64,000 nt of DNA. It comes from Cupriavidus nantongensis (GTDB taxonomy: Bacteria > Pseudomonadota > Gammaproteobacteria > Burkholderiales > Burkholderiaceae). Below the pieces are notes generated by a model, which was given only the letters and a program-made list of their open reading frames with translations, did no database searches and had not been told where the DNA came from. The translations under genes were made by a program, and so were the position numbers. The stretch lies in contig NZ_CP014844.1 in NCBI RefSeq assembly GCF_001598055.1, positions 682,001 through 746,000 on the forward strand. Direction: 5' to 3'. Positions 27,500 to 37,148 of the stretch are shown piece by piece. Each line of letters opens with the position of its first letter. Positions within the stretch are counted from its first letter, which is position 1.

Positions 27500-28333
27500 C
27501 TACTGCCGCGCATTCCTCTTGTTATCCGGCCACGCTGTATTGAAGTTGGTGCGGAACGGATTGATATCCAGCCCGCCACGGCGCGTGTAGCGCGCATACA
27601 CCGCCAGCTTGACCGGCTTGCACTGGCGCATCACGTCCATGAAGATGCGCTCGACGCATTGCTCGTGGAACTCGTTGTGGTTGCGGAACGAGATCAGGTA
27701 CTTGAGCAGCCCTTCCTGGTTGATCGGCGCGCCGACGTAGCGGATCTGCACGCTGCCCCAGTCCGGCTGGCCGGTCACCAGGCAGTTGGACTTGAGCAGG
27801 TGCGACACCAGCGTTTCTTCCACCGGTGTTTCTTGCTGGTCGGCGCTGAGCAGTTCCGGCGCGGGCTCGTAGCGGTCCACCTCGATGTCGAGGCGGTCGA
27901 GCAGCAGGCCGTCGAGCTCGCCCATCTTCTGCGTGCCGAGGTCCGCTTCGGTCACCAGCCGCACCTGCACGGTGCCGCCGGTGGCTTCGGACAGGTCGTG
28001 GTGCAGCAGCTGTTGCAGCGCTTCGGGCGAAGCGATCCGGGTCTGGTTGAACGAGTTCAGGTAGAGCTTGAACGACTTGGACTCGATGATGTTGGGCGTG
28101 TCCGACGGGATGATGAAGGTGGCCAGCGCCACCTGCGGCTTGCCCTTCAGGTTCAGCCACGACAGCTCGTACGCGTTCCAGATGTCGACGCCGAAGAACG
28201 GCACCGGCCTGCCCTCGGGCAAGCCGATCTCGGTGCGCTTGGGCTGGCGCGGGATCGGGAACAGCAGGGTGGCGTCGTACTCGGCCTTGTAGGCCGAGGG
28301 CTTGCCCAGCGGCGAGTGTTCGGGGAGGCTCAT
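27500..28333 (-). CDS. queF: NADPH-dependent 7-cyano-7-deazaguanine reductase (type II QueF)
   Basis: 277 residues counting from the ATG at 28331-28333 (E. coli QueF is 282); an upstream in-frame TTG at 28360 is less likely. It reduces preQ0 to preQ1 in queuosine synthesis. The QueF signature is [15 protein letters not shown]; the nucleophilic Cys is in [18 protein letters not shown]; and the substrate-binding [18 protein letters not shown] follows. The bimodular length identifies the larger, type II form. It lies 27 bases downstream of ilvA and is probably co-transcribed, though the functions are unrelated. No preQ1 riboswitch fits in that gap. Confidence 0.96.
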   Translation of the reverse strand: MSLPEHSPLGKPSAYKAEYDATLLFPIPRQPKRTEIGLPEGRPVPFFGVDIWNAYELSWLNLKGKPQVALATFIIPSDTPNIIESKSFKLYLNSFNQTRIASPEALQQLLHHDLSEATGGTVQVRLVTEADLGTQKMGELDGLLLDRLDIEVDRYEPAPELLSADQQETPVEETLVSHLLKSNCLVTGQPDWGSVQIRYVGAPINQEGLLKYLISFRNHNEFHEQCVERIFMDVMRQCKPVKLAVYARYTRRGGLDINPFRTNFNTAWPDNKRNARQ

Positions 28334-28360
28334 GGGGCGCTCGGCGGAAATCGGAAGCAA

Positions 28361-29899
28361 TCAGGCCAGGAACAGCTTGTACACCGGGTTGTCGGTCTCG
28401 TCCCAGTGTACGTAACCCAGCGTCGAAAGGAAGGCGCGGAAGGCGCGCTTCTCGTTCTTAGGCACCTGGATGCCGACCAGGATGTTGGAGGTGTCGGCGC
28501 CCTGGTTGCGGTAGTGGAACAGGCTGATGTTCCAGTTCGGGCTCATGCTCGACAGGAACTTCATCAGCGCGCCCGGGCGCTCGGGGAACTCGAAGCGGTA
28601 CAGCAGCTCGTCATGCGCCAGCGCCGAGCGCCCGCCCACCATGTAGCGGATATGCTGCTTGGCCAGTTCGTCGTTGGACAGGTCGAGCGTGTCGAAGCCG
28701 TGCTTGCGGAAGCTGGCGGCGATCTTGTCGTTCTCGGCGCGGCTGGCGATCTGCACGCCGACGAAGATATGCGCCATGCTGGTGTCGGCGATGCGGTAAT
28801 TGAACTCGGTCACGTTGCGCGTGCCCACCAGCTCGCAGAAGCGCTTGAAGCTGCCGCGCTCTTCCGGGATGGTCACGGCGAACACGCCTTCGCGCGCCTC
28901 GCCCACCTCGGCGCGTTCGGCGACGAAGCGCAGGCGGTCGAAGTTCATGTTGGCGCCGCAGGCGATCGCCACCAGGTGCTCGCCCTTGAGCTTCTCGCGC
29001 TCGGCGTACGCCTTCAGGCCCGCCACCGCCAGCGCGCCGGCCGGCTCGAGGATGCTGCGGGTGTCCTGGAACACGTCCTTCACGCCCGCGCAGATTGCGT
29101 CGGTATCGCACAGGATGATGTCGTCGACCAGTTCGCGCGTGATGCGGAAGGTCTCCTTGCCGACCAGCCGGACTGCGGTGCCGTCCGAGAACAGGCCCAC
29201 TTCCTTCAGCTCGATGCGCTTGCCGGCATCGACCGAGCGCTTCATCGCGTCCGAATCGACGGTCTGCACGCCGATGACCTTGATCTCGGGGCGCACCGCC
29301 TTGATGTACGCGGCGACGCCGGAGATCAGCCCGCCGCCGCCGATGGCGACGAACACGGCATGGATCGGGCCCGGGTGCTGGCGCAGGATTTCCATGGCGA
29401 TGGTGCCCTGGCCGGCGATCACCTCGGGGTCGTCGAACGGGTGGATGAAGGTCAGCTTGTGCTTCTTCTCCAGCACCGCGGCATGGTTGTAGGCGTCGCT
29501 GTAGGACTCGCCGTGCAGCACGATCTCGACCCACTGGCCGCCGCGCTCGCGCACGGCGTCGATCTTCACCTGCGGCGTGGTCACCGGCATGGCAATGATG
29601 GCCTTGCATTGCAGCCGGGCCGCGGCCAGCGCCACCCCCTGCGCGTGGTTGCCGGCCGACGCGGCGATCACGCCGCGCTTGAGTTCTTCCGGCGACAGCG
29701 AGGCCATCTTGTTGTACGCGCCGCGCAGCTTGAAGGAGAAGACCGGCTGGGTATCCTCGCGCTTGAACCAGACCGAGTTGCCGGTGCGGGCCGACAGCTG
29801 GTGCGCGTAGGTCAGTTCGGTTTCCTGCGCCACGTCATAGACCTTGGCGGTCAGGATCTTCTTCAAGTAATCGGGTCTGGCGGCGGACTGGCGGGTCAT
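28361..29899 (-). CDS. ilvA: biosynthetic threonine ammonia-lyase (threonine deaminase)
   Basis: 512 residues. It converts threonine to 2-oxobutanoate, the first committed step of isoleucine synthesis. The PLP lysine is K57 in FSFKLRGAYNKMASL; SAGNHAQGVALAA and the glycine loop AIGGGGLISGVAAYIK bind the cofactor phosphate. Two C-terminal ACT-like regulatory domains follow (about 330-420 and 425-512), the allosteric isoleucine/valine sites of the long biosynthetic form. It begins MTRQSAARPDYLKKIL and precedes queF on the same strand. Confidence 0.96.
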   Translation of the reverse strand: MTRQSAARPDYLKKILTAKVYDVAQETELTYAHQLSARTGNSVWFKREDTQPVFSFKLRGAYNKMASLSPEELKRGVIAASAGNHAQGVALAAARLQCKAIIAMPVTTPQVKIDAVRERGGQWVEIVLHGESYSDAYNHAAVLEKKHKLTFIHPFDDPEVIAGQGTIAMEILRQHPGPIHAVFVAIGGGGLISGVAAYIKAVRPEIKVIGVQTVDSDAMKRSVDAGKRIELKEVGLFSDGTAVRLVGKETFRITRELVDDIILCDTDAICAGVKDVFQDTRSILEPAGALAVAGLKAYAEREKLKGEHLVAIACGANMNFDRLRFVAERAEVGEAREGVFAVTIPEERGSFKRFCELVGTRNVTEFNYRIADTSMAHIFVGVQIASRAENDKIAASFRKHGFDTLDLSNDELAKQHIRYMVGGRSALAHDELLYRFEFPERPGALMKFLSSMSPNWNISLFHYRNQGADTSNILVGIQVPKNEKRAFRAFLSTLGYVHWDETDNPVYKLFLA

Positions 29900-30202
29900 G
29901 GTCTCGGGGCTGGCCGGCGCGCGCGCAGAGAGGCGCGCAAAAAAGCCGGGAAATTCTGGCGGAAACCGTCAATGATAAAGGATGCCGGCCTGGCGCACCC
30001 GGGCGGGGCGACGCAGCCGCCGCCTGGCGGCAGTGGCGCGGCGCGCATGCCTTGCCGTTGGAGTGGATCGGCATTCACTCGGGCATGGCACGGCGTACCG
30101 CCGGCCCGGCGCCGGGCTTGCATGGGCGCCGGGTTGCGCTTGCGCCATGTAGGACGGCGCCCGGTGGACGCCGGTCAAAACGACGTGTTACGGTTTCACG
30201 CG
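29900..30202. other. divergent intergenic region of about 300 bases between ilvA and otsB
   Basis: It must contain both promoters. On the ilvA side a TTGACG word is present (complement of 29968-29973) but no convincing -10 follows. An inverted GCGCGC-rich stretch lies at 29910-29940. No leader peptide with an isoleucine-rich attenuator and no repeat element is visible. Confidence 0.4.
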
Positions 30203-31009
30203 ATGCCACAGCTACCGCTAATCGAACCCAATACCGCCCTGTTTCTCGACTTCGACGGCACGCTGGCCGACCTGGCCCCGCGGCCCGAACTGGTGCAGGT
30301 CGAACCAGAACTGGTCGGCACGCTGCGCACGCTGTACCAGCGGCTGGACGGCGCGCTGGCCGTCATCTCCGGGCGGCCGATCATCGAACTCGACCACTTC
30401 CTGCAGCCGCTGCAATTGCCCGCGGCCGGCATCCACGGCGCCGAATTCCGCACCGACGGCGGCATGGTGTCCAAGACCCACGCCCCCGGGCTCGAACCGC
30501 TGATTCCCCACCTGGAAGCGCTGGTGCGCGCCTATCCGGCGCTGCGACTGGAGCGCAAGTCGGTCGCGGTCGCCATCCACTACCGGCAGGCGCCCGAGCT
30601 CGCCGGCATCGTCGATGCCGCGGTCACTGACGTATTGCGCCATGCCGTCGGCCTGGAAGCGCTGCCCGGCAAGATGGTGGTCGAGATCAAGCCGGCCGGC
30701 GTCGACAAGGGCGATGCCATCGTGGCCTTCATGAAGGCCGCGCCGTTTGCCGAGCGCGTGCCGCTCTTTGCCGGCGACGATATGACCGACGAACCCGGCT
30801 TCGCCGCGGTGCGCAAGCTGGGCGGGCTGGGCGTGCTGGTGGGCCAGCGCGAGACCGTCGCCGCGGTGAGCGTGCCCGGCCCGGCGGCGCTGCGCAGCTG
30901 GCTGCACCGCTCGGCGCATGCGCTGGAGTCATCCGCAAGCGCCGGCGCACCGCGCGCCGTGTCCCACGAAGCCGGGCCAGGCCGGGGCCGGCGCCCCACG
31001 ACATCGTAA
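30203..31009 (+). CDS. otsB: trehalose-6-phosphate phosphatase
   Basis: 268 residues. HAD-superfamily phosphatase: motif I LFLDFDGTLADL (D16 and D18), motif II in LAVISGRPI, the lysine region KMVVEIKPAGVDKGDAI, and motif IV FAGDDMTDEPGF. GIHGAEFRTDGG is the OtsB cap-domain block. It releases trehalose from trehalose-6-phosphate. The ATG at 30203 gives the canonical N-terminus, but no good ribosome-binding site is visible and GTG 30185 is an alternative. The C-terminal 25 residues are a non-conserved basic tail. It starts an otsB - GH15 - otsA cluster. Confidence 0.94.
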   Translation: MPQLPLIEPNTALFLDFDGTLADLAPRPELVQVEPELVGTLRTLYQRLDGALAVISGRPIIELDHFLQPLQLPAAGIHGAEFRTDGGMVSKTHAPGLEPLIPHLEALVRAYPALRLERKSVAVAIHYRQAPELAGIVDAAVTDVLRHAVGLEALPGKMVVEIKPAGVDKGDAIVAFMKAAPFAERVPLFAGDDMTDEPGFAAVRKLGGLGVLVGQRETVAAVSVPGPAALRSWLHRSAHALESSASAGAPRAVSHEAGPGRGRRPTTS

Positions 31010-31022
31010 CGGAGAACCTGCC

Positions 31023-32888
31023 GTGACCAACCCGAGCAGCCCGGCCGAGCTGGGCAAGCCGCCTAGCGAAGGCGTGAATCGAACCGTCGACGGCGGCACG
31101 CGCTTCGCCAACCCGTCGCTGTCGCTAGGCATGATCGGCAACTGCGCCATCTCGGCGCTGGTCGATTGCCGCGGACGCATCGTCTGGTCCTGCCTGCCGC
31201 GCTTCGACGGCGACCCGGTGTTCAATGCGCTGCTGGACCCGAGCGAGAACGCCGGCCATTTCTCGATCGAGATCGAGGATTTCCATTCGTCGCGGCAGTG
31301 GTACGAGCCCAATACCGCGGTGCTGCGCACGCGGCTGACGGACATTCACGGCAACTGCCTCGAGATCACCGACTTCGCCCCGCGCTTTTTCCGGCTCGGG
31401 CGCTATTTCCGCCCGACCACGCTGATCCGCCGCATGCGCCCGGTGCGCGGCGCGCCGCGCGTGCGCGTGGTGGTGGCGCCGCGCTTCGAATGGGGCCGCA
31501 AGGCGCCGCAAATTACGCGCGGCAGCAGCCACGTGCGCTACATCGGCGACGACATGACCCTGCGCATGACCACCGACGCGCCGCTTGCCTACGTGCTGTC
31601 GCACACGCCGTTCCTCGTCACGCGCGGGCATAACTTCATCCTGGGCCCGGACGAGACCCTGGCGCACGGCGTGGAAGAGACCGCGCGCGACTTCGAGCAG
31701 GAGACCACCGCGTACTGGCGGCTGTGGAGCCGCCGGCTGGCGGTGCCGCGCGAATGGCAGGACGCGGTGATCCGCGCCGCCATCACGCTGAAGATGTCGC
31801 TGTACGAAGAAACCGGCGCCATCGTCGCGGCCATGACCACCAGCATTCCGGAAGCGCCGGGCAGCGGCCGCAACTGGGACTACCGCTTCTGCTGGCTGCG
31901 CGATGCCTTCTTCGTGGTGCGCGCGCTCAACAGCCTGTCCGAGGTCGGCACCATGGAGGACTACCTGCGCTGGCTCTCCAACGTGGTGATGCAGTCGCAG
32001 GACGGGCATATCCAGCCGCTGTACGGCATCGGCCTGGAGCGCGAGCTGCCCGAAAGCATGCTCGACCACCTGCCCGGCTACCGCGGCATGGGTCCGGTGC
32101 GCGTCGGCAACCAGGCGCAGGAGCACTTCCAGCATGACGTCTATGGCAACGTGGTGCTGGGGGCGGCGCAGGCCTTCCATGACCACCGGCTGCTGCATCG
32201 CGGCGGCCCCGCCGAGTTCGGCCGCCTCGAAGCGGTCGGCGAGCAGGCGGTGCGGGTGTTCGGCACGCCCGACGCCGGCATGTGGGAGCTGCGCACGCGG
32301 GCGCGCGTGCATACCTCTTCGGCGTTGATGAGCTGGGCCGCGTGCGACCGGCTCGCCAAGGTGGCCGAGAAGCTGGTGCTGCCCGAGCGCGCCGCCTACT
32401 GGCACGGCCACGCCGGGCGCATGAAGGAACGCATCCTGGCCGAGTCGTGGAGCGAGTCGCGCCAGGCCTTCGCCGAAAGCTTCGGCGGGCGCGAGCTCGA
32501 CGCGAGCGTGCTGCTGATGGCCGAGGTCAATTTCATCGACCCGCGCGACCCGCGCTTTATCGCCACCGTCAAGGCGCTCGAGACCTCGCTGTGCGATGGC
32601 CCCTATATGCGCCGCTACGAGGCCCCGGACGATTTCGGCAAGCCCGAGACCGCCTTCAATATCTGTACCTTCTGGCGCATCGACGCGCTCGCGCGCATCG
32701 GCCGCCGCGACGAGGCCCGCGAAATCTTCGAGGCCATGCTGGCCGCGCGCAATCCGCTCGGGCTGCTGTCGGAGGATACCCATCCGGTGACCGGCGAGAT
32801 GTGGGGCAATTTTCCGCAGACCTATTCGATGGTCGGCCTGATCAATGGCGCCATGCGGCTGTCGGCGCCGTGGGATACGGTGATCTGA
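31023..32888 (+). CDS. glycoside hydrolase family 15 protein (glucoamylase/trehalase-like)
   Basis: 621 residues from GTG 31023 (GGAG about 7 bases upstream). The N-terminal beta-sandwich domain starts ANPSLSLGMIGNCAISALVDCRGRIVWSCLPRFDGDPVF, the standard bacterial GH15 opening. The (alpha/alpha)6 barrel contains GRNWDYRFCWLRDAFF. Catalytic-acid block DAGMWELRTR and catalytic-base block LLSEDTHPVTGEMWGNFPQTYSM both keep their glutamates, so the enzyme should be active. No signal peptide, so cytoplasmic. Substrates in the family include starch, isomaltose and trehalose; the position between otsB and otsA favours trehalose or a storage alpha-glucan. Confidence 0.92.
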   Translation: MTNPSSPAELGKPPSEGVNRTVDGGTRFANPSLSLGMIGNCAISALVDCRGRIVWSCLPRFDGDPVFNALLDPSENAGHFSIEIEDFHSSRQWYEPNTAVLRTRLTDIHGNCLEITDFAPRFFRLGRYFRPTTLIRRMRPVRGAPRVRVVVAPRFEWGRKAPQITRGSSHVRYIGDDMTLRMTTDAPLAYVLSHTPFLVTRGHNFILGPDETLAHGVEETARDFEQETTAYWRLWSRRLAVPREWQDAVIRAAITLKMSLYEETGAIVAAMTTSIPEAPGSGRNWDYRFCWLRDAFFVVRALNSLSEVGTMEDYLRWLSNVVMQSQDGHIQPLYGIGLERELPESMLDHLPGYRGMGPVRVGNQAQEHFQHDVYGNVVLGAAQAFHDHRLLHRGGPAEFGRLEAVGEQAVRVFGTPDAGMWELRTRARVHTSSALMSWAACDRLAKVAEKLVLPERAAYWHGHAGRMKERILAESWSESRQAFAESFGGRELDASVLLMAEVNFIDPRDPRFIATVKALETSLCDGPYMRRYEAPDDFGKPETAFNICTFWRIDALARIGRRDEAREIFEAMLAARNPLGLLSEDTHPVTGEMWGNFPQTYSMVGLINGAMRLSAPWDTVI

Positions 32889-32944
32889 ACAGCGAACGGC
32901 GGGCGGTGCAGGCACCAAAAACAAGGAACTGAAGAAAAACATCT

Positions 32945-34336
32945 ATGCCAAGACTTGTAGCGGTATCCAACCGGGTCGCAGATCCACGCAACGTCGCCGC
33001 GGGCGGCCTGGCCGTCGCGCTGTCCGAGGCCCTGCGGCAGACCGGCGGGCTGTGGTTCGGCTGGAGCGGCAAGGCGCTGGAAACCGCCCAGGGTGGCACG
33101 CCCGGCGAAGGCGACCTGCATCTGCAGCAGGCCGGCAATGTCACGCTGGCGACCGTCGACCTGAGCCGCGAGGACCACGACGCCTACTACCTGGGCTACA
33201 GCAACGGCGTGCTGTGGCCGGTGTTCCACTACCGGCTCGACCTGGCCGATTTCGATTCCAACTTCCTCAACGGCTACCGGCGCGTGAACCAGCTGTTCGC
33301 GCGCAAGCTGGCGCCGCTGCTGCAGCCTGACGACATCATCTGGATCCACGACTACCACCTGATCCCGCTGGCGTCCGAGCTGCGCGCGATCGGCTGCGGG
33401 CAGAAGATCGGCTTCTTCCTGCACGTGCCGCTGCCACCGCCGCTGATCCTGGCGGCGATCCCGCAGCACGAGTGGCTGATGCGCGCGCTCTTTGCCTACG
33501 ACCTGCTCGGTTTCCAGAGCCATGCCGATGTCGAGCATTTCTCGCGCTACGTGCAGGCCGAAGCGCAGGCCGAGCCGATGGGCGAGCACCGCTACCGCGC
33601 CTTCCACCGCACGGTGCGGGCGCAGGCGTTCCCGATCGGCATCGACGTCGACGAGTTCATGGAACTGGGCCGCGGCGAGGAAGCGCAGGAAACCTACGAA
33701 ATGATGTGCGCGCAATATGCGCGCCGCCGGCTGCTGCTGGGCATCGACCGGCTCGACTATTCCAAGGGCCTGCCGCAGCGGCTCAAGGCGTTCTACCGGC
33801 TGCTGGCCGAGTACCCCGAGAACCGCTCGAGCGCGACGCTGGTGCAGATCGCCGCGCCCTCGCGCGAATCTGTCGACGCCTACGTCGACCTGCGCCGCGA
33901 GATGGAGCAGCTGAGCGGCTCGATCAACGGCGAATTCGGCGAGCTCGACTGGATGCCGGTGCGCTATATCCATCGCACCACCGCGCGCAAGCGGCTGCCC
34001 GGGCTGTGCCGCGCCAGCCGCGTGGCGCTGGTGACGCCGCTGCGCGACGGCATGAACCTGGTGGCCAAGGAATTCATCGCCGCGCAGGACCCGGAGGATC
34101 CGGGCGTGCTGGTGCTGTCGCGCTTTGCCGGTGCGGCCGAGCAGCTGCGCGAGGCGTTGCTGGTCAATCCCTACGACACGCGCGCCACCGCGCAGGCGAT
34201 CCAGCAGGCGTTGCACATGCCGCTGGCCGAGCGCCAGCAGCGCCACCAGAAACTGCTGGAGCGCATCCGCGCGCAGGATGTGCACTGGTGGAGCCGTGAG
34301 TACCTGCGCGCATTGACCGAGACCGAAGGCGCATAG
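32945..34336 (+). CDS. otsA: trehalose-6-phosphate synthase
   Basis: 463 residues, GT20 family. It joins UDP-glucose (or another NDP-glucose) to glucose-6-phosphate. The N-terminal block [14 protein letters not shown]...[12 protein letters not shown] binds substrate; [68 protein letters not shown] and [22 protein letters not shown] are all family landmarks. It lies 56 bases after the GH15 gene and probably shares its transcript. Together with otsB it gives the complete OtsAB pathway for osmoprotection. Confidence 0.97.
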   Translation: MPRLVAVSNRVADPRNVAAGGLAVALSEALRQTGGLWFGWSGKALETAQGGTPGEGDLHLQQAGNVTLATVDLSREDHDAYYLGYSNGVLWPVFHYRLDLADFDSNFLNGYRRVNQLFARKLAPLLQPDDIIWIHDYHLIPLASELRAIGCGQKIGFFLHVPLPPPLILAAIPQHEWLMRALFAYDLLGFQSHADVEHFSRYVQAEAQAEPMGEHRYRAFHRTVRAQAFPIGIDVDEFMELGRGEEAQETYEMMCAQYARRRLLLGIDRLDYSKGLPQRLKAFYRLLAEYPENRSSATLVQIAAPSRESVDAYVDLRREMEQLSGSINGEFGELDWMPVRYIHRTTARKRLPGLCRASRVALVTPLRDGMNLVAKEFIAAQDPEDPGVLVLSRFAGAAEQLREALLVNPYDTRATAQAIQQALHMPLAERQQRHQKLLERIRAQDVHWWSREYLRALTETEGA

Positions 34337-34367
34337 CGACGACGCGCTGCGGTCGGGGAGCAAGACC

Positions 34368-34721
34368 ATGAGCGAAGAAAACCTGGCAGCGCAATCGTGC
34401 ACGCCTTGCCGCGGCGGCGTGCCGCCGCTGACGCCCGCCGAGGCCGAGGCCCTGCTGCAGCAGGCGCCTGGCTGGGAACTGGCCGATGGCGCGACGCGGC
34501 TCGAGCGGCGTTTCACCTTCGGCAATTTCGCGCAGGCGCTGGCCTTCGTGACCGGCGTCGGCCAGCTGGCCGAGGCGCAGGGGCATCATCCCGAGATCAG
34601 TTTTGGCTGGGGGCATGCGACGGTGTCGTGGCGCACCAAGAAGATCAAGGGCTTGCACCGCAATGATTTCATCATGGCGGTGAAGACGAGCGAGATGGCG
34701 GAGGGGCAGCAAGGCGGCTGA
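34368..34721 (+). CDS. 4a-hydroxytetrahydrobiopterin dehydratase (pterin-4a-carbinolamine dehydratase)
   Basis: 117 residues. The active-site block is AEAQGHHPEISFGWGHATVSW, with the two histidines that coordinate the pterin; PGWELADGATRLERRFTFGNFAQALAFVTGVGQ is the family N-terminal half. The Cys-containing start SCTPCRGGVPPLTPAE is common in proteobacterial members. It recycles the pterin cofactor of aromatic amino-acid hydroxylases (PhhB role); no phenylalanine hydroxylase gene is nearby. Starts 31 bases after otsA. Confidence 0.92.
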   Translation: MSEENLAAQSCTPCRGGVPPLTPAEAEALLQQAPGWELADGATRLERRFTFGNFAQALAFVTGVGQLAEAQGHHPEISFGWGHATVSWRTKKIKGLHRNDFIMAVKTSEMAEGQQGG

Positions 34722-34780
34722 GGCCAACGCTGTTTGCACGACGGCGCGCGGCGTTAGCGCTTGAACCACCGCAAGCCGGT

Positions 34781-34901
34781 CCCCTCTCCCGCTTGCGGGA
34801 GAGGGTTAGGGAGAGGGCGGGAGCATCAACGAAGCGAAGGCCGTCGCTATTGCCAGCGCCGGCCCTCTCCCCCGGCCCCTCTCCCGCTTGCGGGAGAGGG
34901 G
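34781..34901. repeat. REPIN-like bipartite palindromic element, copy B
   Basis: Hairpin one: CCCTCTCCCGC-TT-GCGGGAGAGGG (34782-34805, perfect 11-bp arms), then TTAGGGAGAGGGC. After a ~45-base variable middle comes GCCCTCTCCCCCGG and hairpin two, with perfect 12-bp arms at 34876-34901. Same order and near-identical length as copies A and C. It lies between two convergent genes, where it may also act as a terminator. Confidence 0.9.
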
Positions 34902-34947
34902 AGCACACCTGCGGAACAGCGAAGCGCAACAGCCATATACGCGCGGC

Positions 34948-35553
34948 TCAGCGCAAATCCCCCGGCGTATCGATATCCCGGAACGCGCCCTCGTCCTCCG
35001 TCAGGATCCGCGTCACCGGCTTGTCCTTCAGCAGCGCGCGCGCGCCTTCGTCGCCGTCCAGCGCCAGCAGCGCGTCGCGCCAGGCCGCGCCAAAGCCCAC
35101 CGGATGGCCGCGTTGTCCGTTGCGCCACGGTGCGGCGATGGTGTCGGGCGTGGTGATGGTCAGCGCCACCGCGCGGATCAGCTCCATCGGCAGCCACGGC
35201 ATGTCGGCCAGCGCCACCACCCAGCCGCGCGCTTCCGGCGTTGCCGCCACGGCGGCGCGCAGCGCCGCGCCCATGCCGGCCTGGGCCTCGGGCGCTTCCA
35301 GCACGCGGCAGCCGCCGCGGCGCAGTTCTTGCGCCAGCGCCGGGTTGCCGGGGCGGATCACGGCGATCGATTCCGGCAGCGCCGCGGCCAGCGTGCGGGC
35401 GCTGCGCCAGGCGACGGAGCGCCCGCCCGGCAGCAGCTCGAGCAGCTTGTTGCGCTGGCCGGCGGCATCGAAGCGGCGGCCGAAGCCCGCCGCCAGCAGG
35501 ATGCCGGTGGGCAGGTCGGTGCGGAGCAGGGGAGCGTTGGGGGCGGCGGTCAT
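34948..35553 (-). CDS. MocA-like molybdenum cofactor nucleotidyltransferase
   Basis: 201 residues. The N-terminus TGILLAAGFGRRFDAAGQRNKLLELLPGG is the 'LAAG.G.R.G..K' nucleotide-binding loop of MobA/MocA-type enzymes. VVALADMPWLPMELIRAV contains the metal-binding Asp, and APWRNGQRGHPVGFGAAW the conserved 'G.rGhPv.f' block. In molybdenum hydroxylase operons this type transfers CMP to the pterin to give MCD, the cofactor form used by CO-dehydrogenase-type enzymes. It is the last gene of the cox-like operon, 18 bases after xdhC, consistent with that role. Confidence 0.85.
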   Translation of the reverse strand: MTAAPNAPLLRTDLPTGILLAAGFGRRFDAAGQRNKLLELLPGGRSVAWRSARTLAAALPESIAVIRPGNPALAQELRRGGCRVLEAPEAQAGMGAALRAAVAATPEARGWVVALADMPWLPMELIRAVALTITTPDTIAAPWRNGQRGHPVGFGAAWRDALLALDGDEGARALLKDKPVTRILTEDEGAFRDIDTPGDLR

Positions 35554-35571
35554 GGCGGCACTCGCGGGTCG

Positions 35572-36609
35572 TCAGGCAGGATCGGGCGCCACGTCGCAGC
35601 TGCTGCCGGTGCTGGCAGCCATTTCGCGCGCGGCCTTGGCGCCTTCCACCTGCAGGATGTCGGGCAGCGACACGTGGTTCTTGGCCGCAATCACCTCGGC
35701 CAGGATCGAGATCGCGATCTCCGGCGGCGTGCGGCTGCCGATATAGATCCCCACCGGGCCGTGCAGCCGTGCCAGCTGCAGCTCGGTCAGGTCGAATTCC
35801 TTGAGCCGTTCGCGGCGCGCCTGGTTGTTGCGGCGCGAACCCAGCGCGCCCACATAGAAGGCGCGCGTGCGCAGCGCCTCCATCAGCGCCAGGTCGTCCA
35901 GCTTGGGGTCGTGCGTCAGCGCGATCACCGCGCAGCGCTCGTCCAGCTTCATGTCGGTGACGGTGTCGTCCGGCATGGTGCGCACCATGGTGACGCCGGG
36001 GATGTCCCAGGTCTCGGTGTATTCCTCGCGCGGGTCGCACACGGTGACCTGGAAGCCCAGGCCGACGGCGATCTGGCACAGGTATTTGGACAACTGCCCG
36101 GCACCGATCACCAGCATGCGGTAGCGCGGGCCGTGGATAGTCAGCAGGGTCTTGCCGTCGAACGCCAGCCCGTCGGTGGCATTGGCCGGGCCCAGCGTGG
36201 CCACGCCCGTGGCCATGTCCAGCGTGCGCGCGACCAGGCGTCCGTTTTCCACGGCGTCGAGCAGTTCGGCAATGCCGCTGGCCGGCTTGAGCGGCTCGGC
36301 GACCAGCTCGATGGTGCCGCCGCACGGCAGGCCAAAGCGGTGCGCCTCCTCGGCGCTGATGCCGTACTTGATCGCTTCCGGGCGGTCCGAGATGATGCCT
36401 TGCCGGCGCACGCGGTCGATGATGTCGTCCTCGATGCAGCCGCCCGAGACCGAGCCCACCACCAGGCCGTCGTCGCGCACCGCCAGCATCGCGCCCTCGG
36501 GCCGGGGCGACGAGCCCCAGGTCCGTACCACCGTCACCAGCAGCACGCGATGGCCTTGCTGCTGCCATTGCACGCTGTTCTTCAGGACTTCGAGATCCAC
36601 GCTGTCCAT
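35572..36609 (-). CDS. XdhC/CoxF-type molybdenum hydroxylase maturation factor
   Basis: 345 residues. The N-terminal XdhC_CoxI domain shows HRVLLVTVVRTWGSSPRPEGAMLAV and GSVSGGCIEDDI; the Cys in SGGC is conserved in the family. The C-terminal Rossmann domain reads YRMLVIGAGQLSKYLCQIAVGLGFQVTVCDPREEY, and GSRRNNQARRERLKEF resembles the 'gSrr....r...L' block. XdhC binds the molybdenum cofactor, protects it and delivers it with its terminal sulphur to the large subunit. It overlaps the coxG end by 28 bases, indicating tight coupling. Confidence 0.92.
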   Translation of the reverse strand: MDSVDLEVLKNSVQWQQQGHRVLLVTVVRTWGSSPRPEGAMLAVRDDGLVVGSVSGGCIEDDIIDRVRRQGIISDRPEAIKYGISAEEAHRFGLPCGGTIELVAEPLKPASGIAELLDAVENGRLVARTLDMATGVATLGPANATDGLAFDGKTLLTIHGPRYRMLVIGAGQLSKYLCQIAVGLGFQVTVCDPREEYTETWDIPGVTMVRTMPDDTVTDMKLDERCAVIALTHDPKLDDLALMEALRTRAFYVGALGSRRNNQARRERLKEFDLTELQLARLHGPVGIYIGSRTPPEIAISILAEVIAAKNHVSLPDILQVEGAKAAREMAASTGSSCDVAPDPA

Positions 36610-37148
36610 GATCGTTTCCGCTTCGCTTGTTCTGTCGGTTCGTTATCGGAGTGATCGCCGGCGGCTGCGGCGGGGGCGCCCTCGGCCGCTGGCGTGCTGT
36701 CTGTGGCGTCAGGGGTGACGGCCTCGGTGAAGCGCGCAAAGAAGGTGTCAGCCATCTTGCGTGCCGCGGCGTCCACCAGCCGCGAGCCGATCTGGGCGAT
36801 CTTGCCCCCCACCTGGGCGTTGACGGTATAGGTCAGGACAGTTTCATCGCCGTCTGGTTCCAGCCGGACCCGGGCGCTGCCCTTGCCGAAGCCCGCCGCG
36901 CCACCCTGGCCGTCGAAACGGATGGTGTAGCTGTCGGGCGCCTGGATGTCTTCCAGCGCCATGCGGCCCTTGAAGCGCGCCTTGACCGGGCCCACCGCGG
37001 CCGTCATGGCCAGCAGGTAGGCGTGGTCGCCGTCGGGCTCGATACTCTCACATCCGGGGATGCATTGCTTGAGCAGCTCGGTGTCGTTGAGCGCTTCCCA
37101 TGCCACCTGCTGCGGGACCGGTAGGCGCTGGCTCTGGTTCATTTCCAT
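36582..37148 (-). CDS. coxG: CoxG-family SRPBCC protein
   Basis: 188 residues. Residues 1-150 are the CoxG (DUF1857-like, START/SRPBCC) fold: SQRLPVPQQVAWEALNDTELLKQCIPGCESIEPDGD, VGPVKARFKGRMALEDI, and YTVNAQVGGKIAQIGSRLVDAAARKMADTFFARF. CoxG anchors CO dehydrogenase to the membrane in Oligotropha. The tail here is acidic/Ala-rich then strongly basic (KRKRSWTAWISKS), which could interact with membranes. It overlaps coxE by 10 bases and xdhC by 28. Confidence 0.9.
   Translation of the reverse strand: MEMNQSQRLPVPQQVAWEALNDTELLKQCIPGCESIEPDGDHAYLLAMTAAVGPVKARFKGRMALEDIQAPDSYTIRFDGQGGAAGFGKGSARVRLEPDGDETVLTYTVNAQVGGKIAQIGSRLVDAAARKMADTFFARFTEAVTPDATDSTPAAEGAPAAAAGDHSDNEPTEQAKRKRSWTAWISKS

Noticed and set aside
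28334..28360. preQ1 riboswitch before queF
   Set aside because: Only 27 bases separate the ilvA stop from the queF start, too few for the aptamer, and no matching sequence is seen.
27659..30202. The 5' part of the long frame that ends as otsB
   Set aside because: It is antisense to queF and ilvA and only becomes protein-like at residue 1 of OtsB (base 30203).
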